A stretch of DNA of 26,903 bases, from the NCBI GenBank assembly GCA_903895005.1, contig CAITSH010000225.1, forward strand, positions 1 through 26,903. The letters are read 5' to 3'. Source of the stretch: an uncultured Pseudomonadota bacterium (GTDB taxonomy: Bacteria > Pseudomonadota > Gammaproteobacteria > Burkholderiales > SG8-39). Position numbers and translations under genes: made by a program. The stretch's first letter is position 1, and every line of letters begins with the position of its first letter. Shown piece after piece: positions 16,179-24,800 of the stretch. Below the pieces are notes generated by a model. That model ran no database searches and was not told where the DNA came from. It was given only the letters and a program-made list of their open reading frames with translations.

Positions 16179-17291
16179 ATGACAAGTACGCACGCGTCAG
16201 CACCCGTGAAAGTCCTCGAACTGGAAGATGTGAGGCAATCCTACGGCGAACATGAGGTCGTCAAAGGCCTGTCCTTCTCACTCGAACGCGGCGCAATTGG
16301 CTGCCTGCTCGGCCCCAGCGGTTGCGGAAAGACAACCGTGCTGCGCTGCGTGGCAGGCTTCGAGTCGATTCACGAAGGCGAGATTCGAATTAACGGCGCG
16401 CGCATGAGCGGGTCGGGGCTGGTGGTTCCGCCCGAGCGCCGTCACATCGGTATGGTCTTTCAGGACTACGCACTGTTCCCGCACCTCTCGGTCGCCCAGA
16501 ACGTCGCCTTCGGCCTGAGAACGGTCGCACGCACGGAGCGCGACCGCCGGGCGGCGAACCTCATCGAACTCGTCGGGCTTTCCGGAATGGGCAACAGCTT
16601 CCCGCACGAATTATCCGGCGGTCAACAGCAGCGCGTTGCGCTCGCGCGCGCCCTCGCGCCGCAACCGGACCTGCTGTTGCTCGATGAACCGTTTTCCAAC
16701 CTTGATACCGAGCTGCGGCAACGACTGTCCCTCGAAGTGCGCGAGATCATCAAGCGCAGCAATACCACGGCACTGCTTGTGACACACGACCAGCATGAAG
16801 CCTTCGCCATAGCGGACGAAATCGGCGTCATGCATCAGGGCGAGATAGAGCAATGGGACAGCGCCTATAACCTTTATCACCGGCCCGGCAGCCGGTTTAT
16901 CGCCGACTTTGTCGGGCAGGGCGTCTTCGTCCCCGGCGAAGTAATGAGCGGCCAGCAGGTGCGAATCGAACTCGGGGTTCTAGATGGAGTGATTCCCGGC
17001 GCGTGCGGCGAGAGTTGTGCGAGCTGCGGCAAGGGTTGCCATGTCGACGTCCTTCTGCGACCGGACGATATCATCCATGACGATGCCAGCAGGGTTCAGG
17101 CTGAAGTCATGCACAAAGCGTTTCGCGGCGCGGACATCCTCTACACGCTCAAGTTAGGTAGCGGCCGCACCGTACTTGCGCTTGTTCCAAGCCATCACAA
17201 CCACTCATTGGGCGAGAAAATCGGCATACGGCTGGATGTGGATCATGTCGTGACCTTCCAGACCGCCCTTGGCGCCGGACCTACCCCGTAG
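16179..17291 (+). CDS. fbpC: Iron ABC transporter ATP-binding protein (FbpC type)
   Basis: Cytoplasmic ATPase of 370 aa driving Fe(III) import through FbpB. Walker A GPSGCGKT is at residues 45-52, the Q-loop Gln at 95, signature LSGGQQQR at 145-152, Walker B LLLLDE at 165-170 and the switch His203. The C-terminal third is a regulatory OB-fold-type domain as in FbpC; within it CGESCASCGKGC (Cys276, 280, 283, 287) is a four-cysteine cluster absent from the textbook Neisseria and Haemophilus proteins as I recall them. An in-frame ATG at 16134 would start inside the Fur-like site and is rejected. The last 11 nt overlap the 3' end of tonB on the other strand. Confidence 0.94.
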   Translation: MTSTHASAPVKVLELEDVRQSYGEHEVVKGLSFSLERGAIGCLLGPSGCGKTTVLRCVAGFESIHEGEIRINGARMSGSGLVVPPERRHIGMVFQDYALFPHLSVAQNVAFGLRTVARTERDRRAANLIELVGLSGMGNSFPHELSGGQQQRVALARALAPQPDLLLLDEPFSNLDTELRQRLSLEVREIIKRSNTTALLVTHDQHEAFAIADEIGVMHQGEIEQWDSAYNLYHRPGSRFIADFVGQGVFVPGEVMSGQQVRIELGVLDGVIPGACGESCASCGKGCHVDVLLRPDDIIHDDASRVQAEVMHKAFRGADILYTLKLGSGRTVLALVPSHHNHSLGEKIGIRLDVDHVVTFQTALGAGPTP

Positions 17292-18063
17292 CCAGGTCGA
17301 AAATCACCGGAACGTCAACGGTGAACTCCTTGCCCCGCAGCGCTGGCGGAATCTGCGTCAGAGGCTTGGCCTTCTTGATCATGTCCAGCGCCGTGTCATC
17401 GAGCAGCGAGAACCCGGTTGAGGTTTTGATCGCCGCGCTCTGGATCATGCCGTTCGTGCCGATGACAAGCCTGATCTCAGCCTTGCCTGTCCAGCCGTTC
17501 TGCATGGCCTGCGCCGGGTAGCGCTTGTAACGCTTGGCGGCGCCGATCAACGCAAGGCGGTATTGGTCGCGCGACCCCGCCTCATCTGCGTCGCTGGCAC
17601 GGGCGGTTTGCTCGGTGGTCGTCGCCGCGCTAGGTGCAGCAGCAGCCTGCTGTACGGGAGGGGCGGGCACGGCGACCGCAGCCGGCTGCGGCGGCGTGGG
17701 CGCACTTGGTGCAGCCGGGGCAACTGGCGCAACTGGCGCAACTGGCGCCGCCTCTACTTTCGGCGCCGTCGGCGAGGCCTTTGACTGTACCGGAACCGGC
17801 TGAACCGGCTGCGGCTTTACCTGCGGCGGCGGTGGCGGCGGCTCGGGGGGGCGTACCGCCTCGGCCACCGGTGCGGCATTTGAGCGCGCGAGTTTGGCAG
17901 TCAGCATCCTGGCCGGAGCCTGCGCCGGCTTGGCCTCACGCAGTCCCGAGAAGCCCGTCAGGACCGCAACGTGAAAAATCATGGATGCACCGACGCACAG
18001 CCACAACGCGCGCTGCTGCGAGCCATCATCAAACATAACCGCGGTGCTGGTCGATACGGACAT
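17281..18063 (-). CDS. tonB: TonB-family energy-transducing protein
   Basis: A 260-aa protein: an N-terminal membrane anchor at residues about 19-38 that contains a histidine (His31, ASMIFHVAV), as in TonB; then a Pro/Ala-rich spacer from about 70 to 150 that spans the periplasm; then a TonB C-terminal domain from about 170 (YPAQAMQNGWTGKAEIRLVI, ending VDVPVIFDL). It transmits proton-motive force from ExbB/ExbD to outer-membrane siderophore or heme receptors; none of those partners is in the window. ATG 18063 (MSVSTST) precedes the anchor directly; the frame is open upstream but that stretch is not TonB-like. Its tail-to-tail overlap with fbpC places it in the iron block. No Fur site was recognised before it. 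Confidence 0.9.
   Translation of the reverse strand: MSVSTSTAVMFDDGSQQRALWLCVGASMIFHVAVLTGFSGLREAKPAQAPARMLTAKLARSNAAPVAEAVRPPEPPPPPPQVKPQPVQPVPVQSKASPTAPKVEAAPVAPVAPVAPAAPSAPTPPQPAAVAVPAPPVQQAAAAPSAATTTEQTARASDADEAGSRDQYRLALIGAAKRYKRYPAQAMQNGWTGKAEIRLVIGTNGMIQSAAIKTSTGFSLLDDTALDMIKKAKPLTQIPPALRGKEFTVDVPVIFDLATG
17721..17747. repeat. Three 9-bp tandem repeats inside tonB
   Basis: CAACTGGCG is repeated three times without change, encoding the Ala-Pro-Val triplets of the proline-rich spacer. The period is a multiple of three, so copy-number change would alter spacer length without shifting frame. Confidence 0.75.
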
Positions 18064-18226
18064 GTAGGGCGCTATCTTACAGCCGGGAGTGCGATGCAGG
18101 ATATCAGCCGTGGCCGCGCCGCCCGAATCTGCGGGCCAAATGTCTGACAACGGGACTCGTGCAGAGCACGTCCATCCTGATCGAAAGTATTTGTCCCGTC
18201 GTCCACGTAAGGGGCGCAAAACCAGC

Positions 18227-18314
18227 TGGCGGAGAGGGTGGGATTCGAACCCACGTTAGGTTTCCCTAAACCAGATTTCGAGTCTGGCGCATTCGACCAC
18301 TCTGCCACCTCTCC
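18227..18314 (-). tRNA. tRNA-Ser (anticodon CGA)
   Basis: An 88-nt tRNA read on the minus strand. The acceptor arms GGAGAGG and CCTCTCC pair fully, the discriminator is G, and CCA is encoded. The anticodon loop CTCGAAA is closed by CCAGA/TCTGG, giving anticodon CGA for codon UCG. A long variable arm (TTTAGGGAAACCTAA region) and the TTCGAAT T-loop confirm a class II serine tRNA. It lies 90 nt downstream of serS on the same strand. Confidence 0.97.
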
Positions 18315-18357
18315 AATTTGTGTGGGCTTTGCTAGCGTGTCGTCGAAAAGAGGCGAG

Positions 18358-18366
18358 ATTGTAGCA
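18358..18366 (-). promoter_or_regulatory. Extended -10 promoter for tRNA-Ser
   Basis: On the minus strand TGCTACAAT is an extended -10 (TGn plus five of six consensus bases), about 43 nt before the tRNA 5' end. The -35 region is poor, as is common with extended -10 promoters. It would let the tRNA be made independently of serS. Confidence 0.5.
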
Positions 18367-18404
18367 GACTGCCCCCTCTTGCTCCACCTGCGGCGACGGG
18401 GTGA

Positions 18405-19700
<1,296 letters not shown>

Positions 19701-19750
19701 CTAACTTTTATTCTTTAAAACCCAAACTGGGCGCGGGCTTCTGGTCAATT

Positions 19751-19772
19751 ATGGTGACAATTCTGTCACCAT
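19751..19772. repeat. Perfect inverted repeat between rarA and serS
   Basis: The arms ATGGTGACA (19751-19759) and TGTCACCAT (19764-19772) are exact complements about a 4-nt centre ATTC. No T-run follows on the minus strand, so an intrinsic terminator is unlikely. It could be an operator for serS or an RNA hairpin at the end of the rarA message. Confidence 0.6.
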
Positions 19773-19793
19773 TCGGCCCATCACGGTCCGGCG

Positions 19794-21104
19794 CTATTTC
19801 TTCTCCACTTTGCGATCCAGGCTGCGCAGGTATGCAAGTTTCTCGGAGATTTTCTGCTCAAGTCCGCGATCTGTGGGCCTGTACCAGCCCTGCTCGGCCA
19901 TCCCGTCGGGAAGGTAGTTCTCCCCGGCGGCATATCCTTCATCTTCGTCGTGGGCATAGCGGTATTCCTGCCCATAGCCGAGATTTTTCATCAGCTTGGT
20001 CGGCGCATTACGAAGACGAAGCGGGACCGGTCTTGATGTGTCGCTGCTTATGAATTTCCGCGCCTGATTATACGCGACGTATACCGCGTTCGATTTGGCC
20101 GCACAGGCGAGGTAGATGACAGCCTGCGCAAGGGCAAGCTCACCCTCCGGGCTGCCCAGACGTTCATAGGTCTGGCACGCCTCCAGAGTCAGCGTAAGTG
20201 CGCGTGGATCAGCCAGGCCGATGTCCTCCACCGCCATTCGTACGAGGCGGCGACCGATGTAAAGCGGCTCGGCGCCTCCGATCAGCATGCGCGTCATCCA
20301 GTACAGGGCAGCATCCGGATTGGAGCCGCGTACCGATTTATGCAGCGCAGATATCTGGTCGTAGAACGCCTCGCCGCCCTTGTCAAAACGCTGCAGGTTG
20401 TGTGATACAGCGTTTTCAATGAAGGCGCCATCGACAGCATTAATGCCCGCGCCGCCAGCCGCAGTCTGGATGATTTCGAGGAGGTTCAGCAGTCGGCGCG
20501 CATCGCCGTCGGCGTGCCCGACAATGCGCTCGTGCGCCGCTGCGTCGATGGTCAGGCCCTGCAGCGATCCCGCCAGTGCGCGATCAATCAGACCGCCCAG
20601 CTCCTCTGGGCTCAGCGGCTGCAGAACATACACCGCGGCACGCGACAAGAGCGCACCGTTGACCTCAAACGACGGATTTTCCGTTGTCGCGCCAATGAAT
20701 GTCAGCAGGCCTTGCTCGACAAACGGCAAAAATGCATCCTGCTGCCCCTTGTTGAAACGGTGGACTTCGTCGACAAACAAGATTGTATGGCGGCCCGTCC
20801 GTGCGAGCGATTGCTCAGCCTGCAGAACCGCCTCGCGGATGTCCTTTACTCCAGAAAACACCGCCGAGAGAGCGATGAACTCGGCGTTAAAGGACGTGGC
20901 CATCAACCGTGCCAGCGTGGTCTTGCCCACACCCGGCGGCCCCCACAGGATCATAGAGTGCGGCTTGCCCGACTCGAAGGCGAGACGCAACGCCTTGCCC
21001 GGCCCCAGCAGGTGGGACTGCCCCACGACCTCGTCCAGGGACTTTGGACGTAACAATTCCGCAAGAGGCGCAGCCGGCGCAGGCGCTGCAAACAAATCGC
21101 TCAC
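19794..21104 (-). CDS. rarA: Replication-associated recombination protein A (RarA/MgsA, AAA+ ATPase)
   Basis: A 436-aa AAA+ ATPase related to clamp loaders, acting at stalled replication forks. Walker A GPPGVGKT is at residues 55-62, Walker B ILFVDEVHRF at about 108-117, sensor 1 GATTENPSFE follows, and DGDARRLLN is the sensor 2 region. The C-terminal half has the family's tetramerisation domain (YWMTRMLIGGAEPLYIGRRL region, and YGQEYRYAHD near the end). GTG 21104 is chosen because MSDLF is the usual start; the frame is open to another GTG at 21152, which would overlap lolA. It follows lolA by 19 nt, hence one operon. Confidence 0.95.
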   Translation of the reverse strand: MSDLFAAPAPAAPLAELLRPKSLDEVVGQSHLLGPGKALRLAFESGKPHSMILWGPPGVGKTTLARLMATSFNAEFIALSAVFSGVKDIREAVLQAEQSLARTGRHTILFVDEVHRFNKGQQDAFLPFVEQGLLTFIGATTENPSFEVNGALLSRAAVYVLQPLSPEELGGLIDRALAGSLQGLTIDAAAHERIVGHADGDARRLLNLLEIIQTAAGGAGINAVDGAFIENAVSHNLQRFDKGGEAFYDQISALHKSVRGSNPDAALYWMTRMLIGGAEPLYIGRRLVRMAVEDIGLADPRALTLTLEACQTYERLGSPEGELALAQAVIYLACAAKSNAVYVAYNQARKFISSDTSRPVPLRLRNAPTKLMKNLGYGQEYRYAHDEDEGYAAGENYLPDGMAEQGWYRPTDRGLEQKISEKLAYLRSLDRKVEKK

Positions 21105-21123
21105 TGCGACGACACCCGCATGC

Positions 21124-21759
21124 CTAATTGGTGTCACCGAGTACGTCCGCACCTTTCGGAGCGGTGAATCTGAACGTCGCCGCGTCGAGCTTCGGATTGC
21201 GATCGAACGCGGTAAAGCGCATCACCGTGGTTTGCCCGAAACTGTCTTCAAGCTCCATACGTTCTATCCCGGAAAAACCAAACCCCATGCGCAGCTTGTC
21301 GAAACTCCCTTCCTTGCCGCGCGGCGTAGCCTCCAGCCATTCAAGCCCGTCGCGCACACCGAGGTCGGTGATCCGAAACGCCTTAACCACCTCGTTGTTG
21401 CCGGCCAAAAGCGCAGCCGGGGTTGAACCCAGAGCCTGGTCTAAGCGCTTCACCGTGACCTGGTTGAGGTCCTCATCGTAGATCCACACCTTGACGCCGT
21501 CACCGACGATGACCTGGGGATACGGCTTGACGTAAGTCCAGCGGAATTTGCCAGGCCGCAAAAATGCCAGCGTGCCGCGCGATTGCTGCACGACCTTCTT
21601 ATTGCGGTCGTAAATCGTCTGCTCGAACTGCCCAGATGCCGATTGTGTGGCGTTCAGAAAGGTATTGAAGCGTTCAATGCTGGACGCGAACGAATTACCG
21701 GTACCGCCAAACGTGCTAAGCAGAAAAAGCAGAAGTGCGACTCTGGTGGGCTTGTGCAT
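21124..21759 (-). CDS. lolA: Outer-membrane lipoprotein carrier protein LolA
   Basis: Periplasmic chaperone of 211 aa that takes lipoproteins from the inner-membrane LolCDE complex to the outer-membrane receptor LolB. The signal peptide spans residues 1-25 with a probable cut after SFA25. SASGQFEQTIYD and RGTLAFLRPGKFRWTYVKPY are typical LolA segments, as is VKVWIYDEDLNQVTV. ATG 21759 is chosen because the signal peptide begins there; the upstream open frame is not signal-like. A TATAAT lies five bases before the ATG, too close to serve this start. In many betaproteobacteria ftsK precedes lolA; here the adhesin gene ends 80 nt upstream. Confidence 0.94.
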   Translation of the reverse strand: MHKPTRVALLLFLLSTFGGTGNSFASSIERFNTFLNATQSASGQFEQTIYDRNKKVVQQSRGTLAFLRPGKFRWTYVKPYPQVIVGDGVKVWIYDEDLNQVTVKRLDQALGSTPAALLAGNNEVVKAFRITDLGVRDGLEWLEATPRGKEGSFDKLRMGFGFSGIERMELEDSFGQTTVMRFTAFDRNPKLDAATFRFTAPKGADVLGDTN

Positions 21760-21839
21760 TTTCCCATTATAGCCCCGGGGCAGTGCCGTACCTGAGCCCG
21801 GAATCCGATATCCCGACTCCGGCTGGAGATATTCCCGCA

Positions 21840-24800
21840 CTAACACCTCAATGCCGACAGGGGCTGCGAACCAAAACATCGGGCAATGTCCTTATGGCGT
21901 CTCGCATTACCTGGGCCTAAGGGCAGCAACGACTCCTTTGCCGTGTCGCCTGTCGCAGCCGGCTCCAAACCATCAGGAGATCCAGCGGCCGTCGGTGGCA
22001 AGGTATTTAGGAACGCTCCGACGCCAGCCTGAATTGCGATGGATCCGGTACCGCCGACCGCGGCGACCCGCGAATCGATTAAGCTGAAATTAGCCGCGTG
22101 AATCGACCCACCGAGAAAGCCAGAAAATGTCACGGGCGCCGGTGTGCCAACGGTAAGACTTCCTTGTTTATACGTAAAGCTATAGTTCGTCGCAGCAAGT
22201 CCTGACGGCGTAATAGCATAGACCCCAGTGGGGGAGGCCAAAGTGGCAGGCGTGCTGAATTGCAACGCCCCGCCAAGCGAAGCCGGAATTTCGCCCGCAA
22301 CGAATCCGGCATAAGACGCGGTGAACACCGGGTTGGGGGCCGCCAAGACACGTTGCGCGTCATTTGCAGTCACAGTCAGCGCCGCGGGCGTGATCGACAT
22401 CGTGTTGCCGGCTCCAAGCAGGCTGTAGTTGCCGCCATCGGCACCACCGAGCGCGAGCGTACCCAAAGTAACGGCTTTGCCGGTCGCCACATTCTTGTCG
22501 CCAACCGTTCCCGTGCCACTCACGGCAACCACGTCTCCGCCAAGGAGCGCACTTACGGTACCCAGATTCGCAGCGGCTGCAGTCGCGCTGCCGTCATAAA
22601 CCCGCGAGCCACTGATGTTCGTGTCCAGCTTCGTAATCGACATGGTATTGCCGCTCGCGAGCAGGTTGTAATTCCCCGCGTCCGCGCCACCAAGGGCCAG
22701 TGTCCCGATTGTGACAGCCTTGCCTGCGGCTACGTTCTTGTCGGCGACCGAACCGGCGCCCCCCACCGTTACCACATCACCGCCAAGCAATGCGCTCACA
22801 GTGCCAAATTTCGCCCCGCCGGCATTGACACCAGCGTCATATACCCGGGTGCCACTGATATTTGTATCCAGTTTGTTTACCGTTAAAGCACCGCTCGCGT
22901 AGCTAAGTGAATATCCAAGATTCGTAGCTGTTGCAGCACTCGCAACAATGTTGTGCGTTGTACCCGCAGTCAACTGTCCCGACCCTGACGTCGTACCGTC
23001 CACGGTATAGCTCGGACCTGCGCTGATAGCGGCGCCGATAAGATCGCCGTCAATCAGACCGGCGCTGCTCGACGTAAATGCCGGATTTGCGGCACCGTAG
23101 GTTTTAACCTTGTTGTCGGCAGTCAGGGTGAGCGTCGGCTGAATACGGAAATACAGGCGATTCCCCGAACCGATCGGGTCGCTGCCGTCATCAACGTTGT
23201 AGCGCTTTGCGGCCTCCACAAGCGTGCCGCGCGCCGTGCCGGTCGGATTGCCGGTGTAAATCCGCCATGCCCCGCCAGTACCGGTCGTAATGGCCGCGGT
23301 GCCGACTGCCTTGAAATTGCCGCCCGTACCGGTCGCATTGGGAGTAGCACCGACGTCCGCCACCAGCGTTACCGCGTTGGCACTTGTGCTGGAGGTTGCA
23401 ATGGTGCTGTTGTTGAGCGTCAGATCGCCAGATTGGGTGCGCATGTCCACAAGGCCCGTGACGTTAAACCCGGTGATGCTGAAAGCGGTTCCGCCCATTA
23501 CGGAAAGGTTGTTGCCGCTTGTCGCAGCCACGTTGCCGAAGTTGTTCGCCGTATTGCCAAGTGTTGCATTGCCCGTACCGGAGTCGAGCGTCAGCGTGCC
23601 GGCCGTCGCGGTTATGACGCCGGGCGCGCTGACATTGCCACCGGCCGTGGTGCGCAGAATGGCGGCGCCGCCGAAGCTGGTCGTTCCGCTGTAGGTCTGG
23701 TCACCGGAGGTCCTGACCAAGCCGCCGTTCAAATTCAGGCTGGTGCCGGCTGCTCCGCTCAGCGAAGCCAGGGCCGTCCCGTTCCCGATCGCGCCCGCCA
23801 GGGTCAAGCTACCACCCCCGCCGAGATTCAGACCGCCCACCCCGTCGATCGCACCACCAAGCGACAATGAGTTGCCTGCCGCCGTCGAGATTTGGCTGGC
23901 CGAGGCCACGGTGACCGCCCCCGCCAAGGACGCTGTACCCGAGCCCGCCAGAGTACCGCCGTTCAGTGTCACCGCCTCGGACCCGATCGCGACGTTCGCG
24001 ATTTCCAGGCTTGCGCCGGCGCTCACCGTCGTGGCGCCGCTGGTTGCGCCAAGCGCCGCGGCATTGGCTGCCACGAGCGTTCCCGCCCCGACGGTGGTAG
24101 CTCCGCTGTACGTGTTGGCAGCGGAAAGAGTCCATTTGCCCGCGCCGGACTTACTGACGGCGGTCGTGTTCGTTACCGAATTGTTGACAATGGTTCCGGA
24201 CATCGTGTTGGCCGCAGTATTGCTCCCGGCGAGGGTAAGCGCTTTTACGCCCGCTCCGGTGGCGGTAACGCCACCGGTAAGCACAAGGGCACCGGTTCCG
24301 GAAGCATCCAGCGTCCCACCACCAGTGGTCCCGGCCAGATTGATCACGCGATTACTGGAGTTGCCCGCGCCTGTGTAGGCAAGCGTGCCGGCGGACGTGG
24401 CTGATCCCAATGCGATGGTACCTGTCGCCACTGAGGTCGGTGCGCCAAGTGCGCTGGCACCGCCGCCGACGCTCGCGATGGAATTGACAGATACGGTGCC
24501 GGCGTTGATCGCGGTCGCGCCGCTATAGGTGTTGGCACCGGACAATGTCAGAGTGCCCGACCCGGCTTTGGTGATACCAAAGCCGGCACCGCTGATTACC
24601 GCCGATACCGCAAGGCCATCGGCGGCATTTGTCGTGGTGAAAGTGCGAGCGGCGCCGAGGGCCAGGTTGCCACCGATCGAGGCATTATTTGCTCCCCCGG
24701 ACGACGCCACGTTCCCGCCCAGGGTCAGCACGCCAGCACCCGTGGTAACCGAGCCGCCGGTCACGCCACTGTTGACCGTCAATGCGCCGATGGTGTCGGA

